A DNA stretch of 64,000 nt from JBNKEI01 sp050288705. GTDB taxonomy: Bacteria > Myxococcota > Myxococcia > Myxococcales > UBA5297. The notes under the pieces were generated by a model. That model ran no database searches and had not been told where the DNA came from. It worked only from the letters and a program-made list of their open reading frames with translations. This document shows positions 18,269 through 27,293 of this stretch, one piece after another; position 1 is the first letter of the stretch; every line of letters begins with the position of its first letter. The stretch lies in NCBI GenBank assembly GCA_050288705.1, contig JBNKEI010000151.1, forward strand, positions 1 through 64,000, in the 5' to 3' direction. Made by a program: the position numbers and the translations under genes.

Positions 18269-18727
18269 TCAACTCCCGGAGAGAACGGCTTTCCAGGAGA
18301 TTTCCCCTATAGCAATGCGTTGAAACATTTCCCCCATTCCCTCAAGGGTGCCACGGTCAAAGCGACGCTTCACTTCCGGAAAAAGCTCTATTTCCTCATC
18401 ACCAGCATGCCGAACCAGATCATTTTCAAATGCTTTCACTTCCTGGAACCAGGAATCAGTAGTCGACTCTGATTCAATTTTTTGAAGCATACCCAATAAG
18501 TTTTGGTGTTCCGCAAGAAAGCGACTAGCGTTGACCAGTATCAAACTAGGGGCAACTGTGGCATAAAACAGTTGCTCTTCTAATTCAAAATGACGTCTTA
18601 ACTCGCCCGAAAGCTCATCAAGAATTTTTTTTGCAGAATGTTCTTGGTGTTCACAGGCCTTACATAAATCTGCCGATGGTCCTTCAATCCGATCGTGTTG
18701 CGCCATCAGCGCCCGAAAAATGTTCAT
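18269..18727 (-). CDS. Hemerythrin HHE-domain protein
   Basis: 152 residues forming one four-helix hemerythrin-like domain. Candidate di-iron ligands are AQHDRIEG near residue 11, LRRHFELEEQLFY near 46-54, FLAEHQNLLGML near 75, and LVRHAGDEEIELFPEV near 110-120. Such proteins bind O2 or NO, store iron, or sense oxygen. No fused signalling domain is present. It lies just upstream of treZ in the same direction, possibly co-transcribed. Confidence 0.85.
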   Translation of the reverse strand: MNIFRALMAQHDRIEGPSADLCKACEHQEHSAKKILDELSGELRRHFELEEQLFYATVAPSLILVNASRFLAEHQNLLGMLQKIESESTTDSWFQEVKAFENDLVRHAGDEEIELFPEVKRRFDRGTLEGMGEMFQRIAIGEISWKAVLSGS

Positions 18728-19008
18728 GGGTCTAACCTGCTACCTTTCTTTGTGAATGCAATGAGCACTCTTTACAACCCAGGAATCGCTCTTTTCATGC
18801 CCGCAAAAGAAGCAAAAAAAGAAGACGCCCTTCTTCCCATAAAAATTAGCTATGCTACTGAGCAAAGAAATTACGATTTATCTGCATATAGAAAAATCGG
18901 GTTGAAAAAAGGTACGATGGCTCCAAGAATATCCAGTAAGTGCGCAGTTAGGCCATCATGTCGGGTTTTTGGTTCTATTAATTACGTTGGCATACGAAGG
19001 GAGTTGCT
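18728..19008. other. Intergenic region before the chemoreceptor gene
   Basis: 281 bases between divergent hemerythrin and chemoreceptor genes. A frame across it has no family resemblance and overlaps both neighbours, so I do not call it. The segment probably carries both promoters. GGGAG at the end is the ribosome site of the chemoreceptor. No clear operator or hairpin noticed. Confidence 0.4.
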
Positions 19009-20544
19009 GTGGGCACGCGAGCGAAGCTAAGTCACGGCATGCTCGGCGCGGTGACTATTGGCCTGTGCGTTGCGGTGGCAGTTTTTGAATTGGCTTTCGA
19101 AAACGTGATTGACGTTCTTCACAGTGCTCTGCGAACCAGAGGAATTACACTTGCCACCAATTTGGCTACCAATATTGCGACACCTTTGTCGATTAGCCAA
19201 ACCGACCAGATCAATAAGGCGCTAGACGTATTCCTCCACCATAATTCGGACATCAACGGGGTGGTAGTTTCTAACCTCGACGGTGAAAACTTGGCTTCTC
19301 ACGGAAAACCAATTCCCAAAGAAATTACTAGCCAATTGATGACTGGCAAAGAACCAATTTATCAAAACGATTCGTTTTTTTTCTATACTCCCATCCTCCA
19401 CAAAGGAGAAGCGATAGGTCACGCCATTTATTCATTGCATGACCAGCAATCTAACGAGCTACTCTTACGTTTTAGAATAACTATTGCTCTAACATGCTTT
19501 GGCGTATTGGGCATCGTAACTGTCCTAGCGTTAACGCTAGGCAAGCAGATCGTTCTTCCCTTGAAAAAAATGTCCTCCATAGCAATAAAGCTCGCCGCCG
19601 GCGATCTTAGTCAGGAATCTATTGCTATCAAAGGCAAAGACGAAATAGCTGAATTGGGAGCAGCAGTAAACCAAATGGCCAATGCACTTCGCAAACAAGC
19701 CTCTGCGATCAAGCAAGCATCTAGTCAGGTGCTGGCCAATGCTGAATTGATGACCACCTCTACCTCCGAGCTCGCTAATGCCGCTCACGACCAAGTTACT
19801 GCGGTGAGCCAAGCATTACAAATTGCTCGCTTAGTTTCCGAAACTGGCCAAGGCACATTACAAAGCACTCTGCATATCACCAACACCGCGGAAAACTCGG
19901 TCAATGTCGCGCAGAAAGGTGCTGAAGCAGCTAACATATCGGTTTCCGATATTCGTAGACTTCAAACCCGAGTAGAGCAAATTGCGGTAACCTCTACTGA
20001 TGTTCTTGAAAAAGTACGGGAAGCCAACGACGTGGTCACCGCGGTAGAAGAACTAGCCGAACAGTCAACCATGCTTTCCGTAAACGCCTCACTGGAAGCT
20101 ACTCGAGCTGGGGAAGCTGGCAAAGGTTTCGCAGTTGTAGCTCGGGAGGTGGCGACTCTCGCATCGGGGTCTAAACAAGCAACCGCCCAAGTTCGTAACA
20201 CCCTGCGCACTATCCGCAAAGCAATTGAAGAACTTGCCAAAAGCGCTCATGGGAGTCGCTCCATGGCAGAAGCGAGCATGCAGAGCATTGAAAGAACTGG
20301 TGAGGTAATCCAGCGTTTGGAATCAGCCATTTACAGCACCGCCGAAGCTTCCCGTAGGATTGCCCAAAATGTCCACGATCAAGTAGAGAATTTGCGACAA
20401 ATCGACGAAGCCATAGACACCATTGGCAGGGCAGCAGCGCACAACCTCGACAGCGCGCAACATACCAAACAGGGATGTGAGCAATTAAGCACCACCGCAG
20501 AAAAATTGGAACGCCTGGTTGCTGACTACAAACTCAAGCTTTAA
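19009..20544 (+). CDS. Methyl-accepting chemotaxis protein
   Basis: Inner-membrane chemoreceptor of 511 residues. A first membrane helix (about 10-28) and a second (about 155-177, ITIALTCFGVLGIVTVLALTLG) enclose a small periplasmic sensor domain of about 125 residues. A HAMP domain follows (PLKKMSSIAIKLAAGDLSQ), then a signalling domain with the hairpin tip EQSTMLSVNASLEATRAGEAGKGFAVVAREV split as in typical receptors. GTG 19009 has GGGAG five bases upstream. No CheA, CheW or methyltransferase genes are nearby, so it must feed a pathway encoded elsewhere, possibly for gliding or pili rather than flagella. Confidence 0.93.
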   Translation: MGTRAKLSHGMLGAVTIGLCVAVAVFELAFENVIDVLHSALRTRGITLATNLATNIATPLSISQTDQINKALDVFLHHNSDINGVVVSNLDGENLASHGKPIPKEITSQLMTGKEPIYQNDSFFFYTPILHKGEAIGHAIYSLHDQQSNELLLRFRITIALTCFGVLGIVTVLALTLGKQIVLPLKKMSSIAIKLAAGDLSQESIAIKGKDEIAELGAAVNQMANALRKQASAIKQASSQVLANAELMTTSTSELANAAHDQVTAVSQALQIARLVSETGQGTLQSTLHITNTAENSVNVAQKGAEAANISVSDIRRLQTRVEQIAVTSTDVLEKVREANDVVTAVEELAEQSTMLSVNASLEATRAGEAGKGFAVVAREVATLASGSKQATAQVRNTLRTIRKAIEELAKSAHGSRSMAEASMQSIERTGEVIQRLESAIYSTAEASRRIAQNVHDQVENLRQIDEAIDTIGRAAAHNLDSAQHTKQGCEQLSTTAEKLERLVADYKLKL

Positions 20545-20677
20545 CTGACCAGAGACAGTATTTTCTGTTAGGAAGTCTGGTTTTTCATAGTAGGCCTGTA
20601 AAAAAACCATCCCTATTGGGTCGAGCAGTTCGATAAGAAGAAAGCTTTGAATGCGAAAAACTTAGGAGAAGAGAGTA

Positions 20678-21442
20678 ATGCAGCACTTTGGCCCCACGAG
20701 ATTTGGATACGGTAGTAGCTTTGCTAAGCCGCCAAGAGCAACCTTCGCTATCATGGTAGCTACCGCGGCGACTAGCTTAATAACTATGATTGACAGTGGT
20801 CGTTTTGGCGCAAATTTTTTAGAAAACCGATTGTTTTTTAGTCCATCGCAAGTGCTGGATTTATGGAGAATCTGGACTCCGTTCACCTATTTATTTTTGG
20901 CGGGAAATCCACTTCATTTGCTTCTTTATGAAGTAATTGCGCTGTGGATGTTTGCGTCCTCACTGGAACGGCAATGGGGTGAGAGACGTTTTTTGTACTA
21001 TTTTTTTGGGACCAGTACGGGAGCCGCGCTATTGACTACGGTGCTAGGACTGTTTTCCACTTCATTGCGAGTTTTTCCATATACGGGAACCATAGTAGCT
21101 GGAGAAGCGATTTTTGTCGGTTGGATTCTTACCAATTGGAACGCCACGGTGCTGCTATTTTTCATGATTCCGGTACGTGCACCCTATTTTCTTTTCCTAG
21201 CGGTGGGAATGCCTGTTCTATACATTCTTATGGGGGTTTGGACCCCGTTTATACCGGTGTTACTGGCTATGAGCATTGGCTATGTAATGCTACGCAGGGG
21301 AAGGATTTCGCCAAAGCGACTGTTGGTCAATATCTATTCATGGTGGCTAGCTAGACAAATACGGCGCAAATCACGCCATCTAAGGGTTGTTCCGCCTTCC
21401 CGAGATGACAGCAAGCGTCCCCCAAATCAGTACTTGCACTAA
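20678..21442 (+). CDS. Rhomboid-like membrane protein without catalytic residues
   Basis: 254 residues with about six hydrophobic helices. The stretch NPLHLLLYEVIALWMFASSLERQWGERRFLYYF matches the helix 2-loop region of rhomboid proteases. Where an active rhomboid has GxSG, this protein has TGTIVAGEAIF, without a Ser in the expected place. The AHxxG His of the later helix is replaced in LLAMSIGYVML. It is therefore likely a rhomboid pseudoprotease, comparable in principle to iRhom or derlin proteins that bind membrane clients. The basic tail (RQIRRKSRHLRV) is cytoplasmic. Start ATG 20678 with AGGAG upstream. Confidence 0.72.
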   Translation: MQHFGPTRFGYGSSFAKPPRATFAIMVATAATSLITMIDSGRFGANFLENRLFFSPSQVLDLWRIWTPFTYLFLAGNPLHLLLYEVIALWMFASSLERQWGERRFLYYFFGTSTGAALLTTVLGLFSTSLRVFPYTGTIVAGEAIFVGWILTNWNATVLLFFMIPVRAPYFLFLAVGMPVLYILMGVWTPFIPVLLAMSIGYVMLRRGRISPKRLLVNIYSWWLARQIRRKSRHLRVVPPSRDDSKRPPNQYLH

Positions 21443-21451
21443 GAAGCCAAT

Positions 21452-22537
21452 TTATCCCTGCGTAATATTTTTTACTGCCGAGCGATAAATAAAAATATAG
21501 GCAACATTGGTTCGAGGATCTGCCGGATATAGAAAAAAACCATTGTTTTTAGACAAATAATCGGGAGCACATCCAGTTATTTGTCGCTCATCGCTGAAAG
21601 TAACTCGAATTTTTGGTCCGCTTACAGGAGAAAACTTTTCACCAGAAGGCAGAAGAAAAAAAATCGCTTTTAACTTTTGAGTTGGACATTGCTCAATTAG
21701 CTGTACAGGTAATAACTCTAAAAAAATCGTTTCATTATCAAGTTTAGCATCTCGAAGCTTACCTCTTTTCACCTGCCCGTTAACAAAGTGAACAACTACT
21801 CGGTGTTCCCCGCAAACCGAGTAATAGTCTGACTTAATCTGTTTTTTTACAGGAATCAAAGGAGTAACTGGAACCGGTGCCGTTCTCTCCAAACCTGCCC
21901 CGCCATCTTCGATTTCCACATCCATATTGATTTCCATCTCTGCATTTTTACCGTCATTTCCGGACCAATCTTTTGCAACTTCTTGCCCATCGCTTTCAGC
22001 CCCTGCATTCTCTAAATCGGTTTTCGGTGGACAAATATCTGAATTATTCTGGCCACTCACCCTTTCAGCTTCCTGCGCAGTAGCTGTAAGCGCATGGTCT
22101 AACTTCAAAACGGGAGTCGGAGACAAACCAGACTTCGCTTCGCAAGCACTAGGCGAATCAAGTTCTTCGGGAATTGCTGTCCAGAAATGGGTGGAGGAGT
22201 CTGAGTATACACTTTGAGAATGAGTATTGTTGCTAGTTTCATTTTCCAATCGCTTGAGAAAAGAACTATCTTGTGGAGCATTTGAACCATGCGAAGATTC
22301 ACCAGCTACTTCGGTAGTGTTGTCTGCGGCATTAATGGGAACCCAATTTTGTACGGCCGCATTCCACACATATCCTTGAGAATAAGCCTGCTCATAAGCC
22401 GGATCGATCCATACTCCATTTATCGGATCGTATCCTGGGGGGTAATAGGTGTTGTCCGGCCCCCAATGTGGTTGGGCTTGGAAGTCAAAAGAAGAATTAT
22501 TTAAGTCATTCTGCTCATGCGTATCCGGTTCCGGCAT
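21452..22537 (-). CDS. Hypothetical protein with DUF6982-like C-terminal domain
   Basis: About 361 residues, cytoplasmic. The N-terminal part carries a Tyr/Pro/Trp-rich unit (YYPPGYDPINGVWIDPAYEQAY, then GYVWNAAVQNWVPI) that looks like a surface-interaction repeat. A long acidic low-complexity linker follows (about 75-240). The C-terminal 110 residues (VVVHFVNGQVKRGKLRDA, KLKAIFFLL, KIRVTFSDERQITG, GFFLYPADPRTNVAYIFI) match a domain frequent in deltaproteobacterial proteins, often joined to other regulators; its role is not known. ATG 22537 has AAGGGTG six bases upstream and was preferred to an upstream TTG. Confidence 0.68.
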   Translation of the reverse strand: MPEPDTHEQNDLNNSSFDFQAQPHWGPDNTYYPPGYDPINGVWIDPAYEQAYSQGYVWNAAVQNWVPINAADNTTEVAGESSHGSNAPQDSSFLKRLENETSNNTHSQSVYSDSSTHFWTAIPEELDSPSACEAKSGLSPTPVLKLDHALTATAQEAERVSGQNNSDICPPKTDLENAGAESDGQEVAKDWSGNDGKNAEMEINMDVEIEDGGAGLERTAPVPVTPLIPVKKQIKSDYYSVCGEHRVVVHFVNGQVKRGKLRDAKLDNETIFLELLPVQLIEQCPTQKLKAIFFLLPSGEKFSPVSGPKIRVTFSDERQITGCAPDYLSKNNGFFLYPADPRTNVAYIFIYRSAVKNITQG

Positions 22538-22664
22538 GCCGCTCACCCTTGTCAAAAGAAAATTGCACCATGATTTTTGGTGTCATACTAGCATCTTCAG
22601 TAAATGGGTCCAAATCCAACCCTGCCATGGATTTCGAAAGTATTTGTTTTGCAACTTGATTTAA

Positions 22665-23636
22665 TTGAGGAAAGAGGTGCGTTTGAAGATACAGCACGAA
22701 GTACCACCAGAAGTGATTTCTCTACGGCTCGACCGCTATCTTGCTCAGGCTCTCAACGTTTCCCGCATTCGGGTGATGAGTGCTTTTTCCGAAGGAAGCG
22801 TGCGCGTAAATGGCAAGCGAGCACGCAAAGGGGACCGGGTACAACCAGGCTCGCAAATAACCGCGGAAATACCTGATCAGCTTTCTCCCCCCATTCCCCA
22901 ACCCGAATTACCTCTGCACGTTCTTTGGGAAGACCCCCTTTTGGTAGTTTTGGACAAACCCGCTGGCATGGCTTCTTATCCTCTTGAGAATCACGAGAAA
23001 GGAACAGTTGCCAATGCACTAGCTGCTCGTTATTCGGAATGCATCACTGTCGGAGAAGACCCTAGAGAATGTGGACTAGCTCATCGGCTAGACACGGAAA
23101 CTTCTGGAGTCATGGTAGCTGCTCGTAATAGCCAAACGTACGATTATCTTCGACTGGCGTTTGCAAAACAGCAAGTGCAGAAACGCTATGTTGCCTTGGT
23201 AGGTGGACTTCCCGGAGAAGGCGGAAAAATCGATCTACCCATTGCTCACCATCCCAAAAATCGAAAAAAAATGATTACCTGTGTTCTAGACGAAGATATC
23301 TGCGCGTTAAAAGCTCGTTCGGCATCTACTAGTTACCGCACACTGGAAAGACTGGGTGATTTTGCTTTAGTTGAGGCCCATATTCCCACCGGAGTAACTC
23401 ATCAAATCCGCGTACATTTGGCGGCTATCGGCGCTCCCGTGGCGGGAGATTCTCTTTATGATGGCCCCGAGATTTTGGGATTGGCTCGTCATTTTCTACA
23501 TGCCGAAACCTTGGCTTTCCGTCACCCTACAACCCACGACTTGATCAAAGTAGTTTCTACTCTTCCCTCTGAATTAGACGGACTTCTTGATTCCTTAAGA
23601 GCAAGCCAAAAAGAACACTCAAGCAACTCACTTTGA
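22665..23636 (+). CDS. RluA-family RNA pseudouridine synthase
   Basis: Converts specific uridines in rRNA or tRNA to pseudouridine. An S4 RNA-binding domain (RLDRYLAQALNVSRIRVMSAFSEGSVRVNGK) precedes the catalytic domain. The catalytic motif AHRLDTETSGVMV has the essential Asp, and the typical VLDKPAGMAS and THQIRVHLAAIGAPVAGDSLY blocks follow. About 320 residues. The start is uncertain: TTG 22665, GTG 22677 and TTG 22683 are all in frame and GAGG elements precede the last two. RluC or RluD-like, but the exact target is not clear. Confidence 0.93.
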   Translation: MRKEVRLKIQHEVPPEVISLRLDRYLAQALNVSRIRVMSAFSEGSVRVNGKRARKGDRVQPGSQITAEIPDQLSPPIPQPELPLHVLWEDPLLVVLDKPAGMASYPLENHEKGTVANALAARYSECITVGEDPRECGLAHRLDTETSGVMVAARNSQTYDYLRLAFAKQQVQKRYVALVGGLPGEGGKIDLPIAHHPKNRKKMITCVLDEDICALKARSASTSYRTLERLGDFALVEAHIPTGVTHQIRVHLAAIGAPVAGDSLYDGPEILGLARHFLHAETLAFRHPTTHDLIKVVSTLPSELDGLLDSLRASQKEHSSNSL

Positions 23637-23774
23637 GCGAAAGCTGCGGCTGGCTTGGGGCCTATTTACCTCAACCAAAAGTGCTTGACCCACCTATTAT
23701 CTATCCGGGAATGAACAAAACCAGTGAGCTTAAACCCGTATAGATATGGCTCATAGAATGCATTTAAGGACCAC

Positions 23775-24758
23775 ATGCCTCCTTTATGCCGCCTAAGTGA
23801 GCCGAGCGGAGCAATAGCCCCAACCAATTCCTCCCGATCGGTAATTTTTGCCAATTTTGAGCTACTGGCGCTTGTCGGCCGAGGCGGTATGGCCTCGGTA
23901 TACAAAGCTCGCGAGCTATACGGCCCTCGAAAAAATTGGATTGTTGCCATTAAACGACTACATTCCGAGCTTACTATCGACCCATTTTATGTAGACCTTC
24001 TGGAAGCAGAAGCAAATCTTTGCCGCTATTTACGCCATCCAAACATCGTTAGCGTTTTCGATGCAGGAATTTGCCAAGGAATCCATTTTATAGTCATGGA
24101 ATATGTAGACGGCATAGACTTAGGTCGCCTTTTGCACCGTTGTCGAAATTTAAGAATTCAGCTACCTATTGATTTTGCGGTTTTTTTGGCCAAATCCCTT
24201 CTCGACGCTCTGGATGGCGCCCATCAAGCCACTCGTCCTTCGGGAGAATCACTTGGGGTGGTTCATTGCGACGTGTCTCCAAGCAACTTATTTATTTCTC
24301 GCATGGGAGAAATCAAACTGGGAGACTTCGGAGTAGCCCGTTCTACTGCCAACACCTGCCTAGGCACCAATAAATTCGCTGGTAAATGTCATTACCTTTC
24401 CCCTGAAATAATTAAAGGGAATGTGACTCTTGATGCTGATTTGTGGGCGACAACCGCTGTTCTTTACGAGCTCCTTACTCAAACAAAACCATTTGAAGGA
24501 CAGTATTTTGAACAAATTGCTGACAATATTCGTCATTTCCGTTTTCGACCACCACGAGAAATCCGTCCCCAAATTAGTCCCGAATTGGAAGCAATTATAT
24601 GTCGTGGTTTCTCCAAAAAAACAGGCCACCGATTCCCTAGCGCTGCTCAATACGCATCGGCTCTACTGCGCCAATTCGATGACCGAGTCGGTACACCTCT
24701 GGCTGTTGCGGCAATTGTACGCAAGCTTTTCGATACTCCCCGGCCAGCCACACACTAA
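23775..24758 (+). CDS. Eukaryotic-like Ser/Thr protein kinase (HCD type)
   Basis: 327 residues, essentially a single cytoplasmic kinase domain. Visible are the Gly-rich loop LVGRGGMASVYKA, catalytic Lys in VAIKRL, the catalytic loop VVHCDVSPSNLFIS, DFG in KLGDFGVARS, and the CHYLSPEIIKG activation end. The loop has HCD rather than HRD, so the Arg that normally reads the activation-loop phosphate is lost; the SPSN part is typical of myxobacterial kinases. No membrane helix or sensor domain is attached. Substrate unknown. Its N terminus is short, and the start at 23775 has no strong ribosome site. Confidence 0.88.
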   Translation: MPPLCRLSEPSGAIAPTNSSRSVIFANFELLALVGRGGMASVYKARELYGPRKNWIVAIKRLHSELTIDPFYVDLLEAEANLCRYLRHPNIVSVFDAGICQGIHFIVMEYVDGIDLGRLLHRCRNLRIQLPIDFAVFLAKSLLDALDGAHQATRPSGESLGVVHCDVSPSNLFISRMGEIKLGDFGVARSTANTCLGTNKFAGKCHYLSPEIIKGNVTLDADLWATTAVLYELLTQTKPFEGQYFEQIADNIRHFRFRPPREIRPQISPELEAIICRGFSKKTGHRFPSAAQYASALLRQFDDRVGTPLAVAAIVRKLFDTPRPATH

Positions 24759-24832
24759 AAACAACCAAACCGTTCTTGGCATAACTTGCTATAAACGTTG
24801 CGAAAGTTAGGTCAACGCTACGTAAGGTTTGC

Positions 24833-26305
24833 ATGGAGACCGCATTAATGGCCGATCAAAACAAAACAGTAGCTGCTACTCACGACTCCCAGACACCACA
24901 GGCACTAGTAGATTTCATGATGACTGGCTGGAAAAAGCGCACACCTAAACGCGTCGCTTCAGTGAAAGGAGGGAAGCAATACGCAGCTCGCCGCAAGCGT
25001 TTATCGGAAATTTTCCCCCACGATATTTTGGTTATTCCTACCGGTTCAGAAAAAATTCGGGCTAATGATACATCTTACCGGTTCCGTCCTGGTTCTGATT
25101 TCTTTTACCTAACCGGAAACCAAGAACCGGACTGCGTATTGGTACTAGCTCCAACTGCGACTCACCACCAGTGTGTTTTATTCGTAGAACCAGAAATCGA
25201 TCGCACCACCCCCGCTTTTTTCACCGACCGCATTCGCGGGGCATTGTGGGTCGGCGAGCGACTAGGCCTGGAGGGAAGTCGTCATCGTTATGCAGTGGAT
25301 GAAACTCGAGGGATAACCACTCTTTTTGATTTTCTTGATCAGATTCGCAGCAACTGGCCGTCTCTTCGCCTTCTTCGAGGCATATCTCCTACCTTGGACT
25401 CCAAAATCCCTCCTCGGGAACAGGAAGACGCCGAGCTAGCTACTGCTCTGGCCCAAATGCGCCTTCGGAAGGATTCTTCAGAGATTCGCTCCCTTCGGCA
25501 AGCCATTGCTTATACTCACCGCGCTCACGAGGCTGCTATTTTTGCCTTAAAAAACGCGCAGCGAGAAAACGAAGTGGAAGCGGCTTTCAATGCCCAGGCC
25601 CGACGAGAAGGTACCGATGTGGGGTTTCCCACCATTGTGGCCAGTGGTCCTCATGCAACCGTACTCCACTGGACACATAATCATGGATTAATAAAAAAGG
25701 GTGATCTCATTCTGGTAGATGCCGGCGTAGAGGCGGAAGATTTGTACACCGGAGATGTAACCCGCACCTATCCAGCAAAGGGCCGGTTTTCACCCGAGCA
25801 AAAACGGCTATACGATTTGGTTGTTCGTGCCCAGGATGCAGCTATTGCCGCGGTAAAGCCAGGAAGCGACTTTTTGGAACCACACCGTGCTGCCAGTAAA
25901 GTACTAGCAGAAGGATTAGAACGATTGGGAATCTTGAAAGAACCCGCCACCACGGCTTTACAAGAAGATCGCCAAACCTTTAAACGATACTGTCTACATA
26001 GCACCTCTCACATGCTAGGCATAGACGTACACGACGTCTCCGCGATTCCCTACCGCCAAGGAAAATTGGAGCCAGGAATGGTCCTTACCATTGAACCAGG
26101 CTTGTACTTTCAAGAGGACGACTTAACTGTACCGACGGTATACCGGGGAATAGGCATTCGCATTGAAGATAATGTGCTAGTCACCCGAACTGGTTGCCAG
26201 GTGCTCACCGCAGAGATTCCTCGAAGGGCTGCCGAAGTGGAAGCATGGATGGCAAAAATATGGAAAAGAAAAGAGCCAATTTCTAAACCAGCCAGTAGCC
26301 GCTAG
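24833..26305 (+). CDS. pepP: Xaa-Pro aminopeptidase (PepP-type, M24B)
   Basis: Removes an N-terminal residue next to proline. 490 residues with the AMP-N domain (about 55-190; RPGSDFFYLTGNQEPDCVLV) and the pita-bread catalytic domain. Metal ligands are in VDAGVEAEDLYTGDVTRTYP (Asp pair), HSTSHMLGIDVHDV (His), TIEPGLYF (Glu) and GIRIEDNVLV (Glu). The start at 24833 has AAGG five bases upstream; a second Met five codons later is also possible. Follows the kinase gene by 74 bases. Confidence 0.94.
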   Translation: METALMADQNKTVAATHDSQTPQALVDFMMTGWKKRTPKRVASVKGGKQYAARRKRLSEIFPHDILVIPTGSEKIRANDTSYRFRPGSDFFYLTGNQEPDCVLVLAPTATHHQCVLFVEPEIDRTTPAFFTDRIRGALWVGERLGLEGSRHRYAVDETRGITTLFDFLDQIRSNWPSLRLLRGISPTLDSKIPPREQEDAELATALAQMRLRKDSSEIRSLRQAIAYTHRAHEAAIFALKNAQRENEVEAAFNAQARREGTDVGFPTIVASGPHATVLHWTHNHGLIKKGDLILVDAGVEAEDLYTGDVTRTYPAKGRFSPEQKRLYDLVVRAQDAAIAAVKPGSDFLEPHRAASKVLAEGLERLGILKEPATTALQEDRQTFKRYCLHSTSHMLGIDVHDVSAIPYRQGKLEPGMVLTIEPGLYFQEDDLTVPTVYRGIGIRIEDNVLVTRTGCQVLTAEIPRRAAEVEAWMAKIWKRKEPISKPASSR

Positions 26306-26380
26306 AAGAGCGAATACTGGTTTTGCCAGACTGAAACAGAAAATAGGAGTTTTTGAAATTCCGGGTAGAGGTAAGTTATA

Positions 26381-27229
26381 ATGGATTCCTTTTCTACACG
26401 TTTAAAGAACAACATGCGAGCCTGGACTTTACGCATGGTTTCTCCAGACGTTCAGGAAAAAATTGCTGCTCAACATTTCCAGTGCAATGAATTTGGTTTT
26501 GATCCCTACGGGTTTTCTCCTGACTATGCACTTGCCGCGGTAGCTCCATTTCTTTGGCTTTATAAGAATTATTTCCGAGTCCAGGCGCAAGGGTTGGAAA
26601 ACATACCTCCCGGAAGAGTAATTCTGGTTTCCAATCATTCAGGCCAACTTCCGTTTGATGCAGCCATGATTTGTGTCGCGAGTTTAATAGAAGGTAATCC
26701 GCCTCGCCATTTACGTGCCATGGTGGAAAAATGGGCGCCGACCTTGCCATTTATTTCCGTTCTTTTTTCGCGGTTAGGTCAAGTAGTAGGCACACCGGAA
26801 AACGCTCGTAGGCTGTTGAATGCCGAGGAAGCGCTTTTAGTTTTTCCCGAGGGAGTACGCGGAATCACTAAACTATGGAAGAATCGCTACCAGTTAACTA
26901 GTTTTGGAATGGGATTTATGCGTTTAGCATTGGAAACTCAAACTCCTATTGTGCCGGTTTCAGTGGTTGGTGGCGAAGAGCAAGCCATGGCTCTATATGA
27001 TTGGAAGTTTTTGGCGCGGTTATTAAAAATGCCCGCTTTTCCCATTACTCCCACCCTATTACCAATTCCTTTACCTTCGCGATACTTTATTCGCTTTGGC
27101 AAACCAATGCATTTTTCAAAAAGTTTGGACGAAAAAGAAACTGTCGAGCAGAAGGTTGAAACAGTGCGATCTCATATTCAGCAAATGGTTCACCAAGGGG
27201 TTCAGGAACGAAAAAGCATTTTTCGGTAA
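26381..27229 (+). CDS. Lysophospholipid acyltransferase family protein
   Basis: 282 residues with the glycerolipid acyltransferase fold. The catalytic block is LVSNHSGQLPFDAAM, the substrate block LVFPEGVRGITK, and a further PIVPVSVVGGEEQ strand is present. The spacing of His to Asp is slightly longer than HX4D, as in a distinct acyltransferase branch (1-acylglycerol-3-phosphate or related lipids). One hydrophobic segment near the N terminus (AAVAPFLWLYKNYF) may bind the membrane. AGAGGT lies eight bases before ATG 26381. Specific substrate cannot be decided. Confidence 0.85.
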   Translation: MDSFSTRLKNNMRAWTLRMVSPDVQEKIAAQHFQCNEFGFDPYGFSPDYALAAVAPFLWLYKNYFRVQAQGLENIPPGRVILVSNHSGQLPFDAAMICVASLIEGNPPRHLRAMVEKWAPTLPFISVLFSRLGQVVGTPENARRLLNAEEALLVFPEGVRGITKLWKNRYQLTSFGMGFMRLALETQTPIVPVSVVGGEEQAMALYDWKFLARLLKMPAFPITPTLLPIPLPSRYFIRFGKPMHFSKSLDEKETVEQKVETVRSHIQQMVHQGVQERKSIFR

Positions 27230-27293
27230 AGGCAGGGTATTTCGGAAGCAAGATTAACCTTCTACCACGATAAAAAACCTATGTATGGTGGCA

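Noticed and set aside
18970..19010. Possible sigma-54 promoter (TTGGCAT then TTGCT) before the chemoreceptor
   Set aside because: The GG and GC elements are not 10 bases apart as required; TTGCT overlaps the start codon region.
18695..19030. 111-residue plus-strand frame before the chemoreceptor
   Set aside because: Overlaps the 5' ends of both hemerythrin and chemoreceptor genes, has no motif and no good ribosome site.
24770..24800. Possible sigma-54 promoter (TTGGCAT then TTGCT) before pepP
   Set aside because: Spacing between GG and GC is eight rather than 10 bases.
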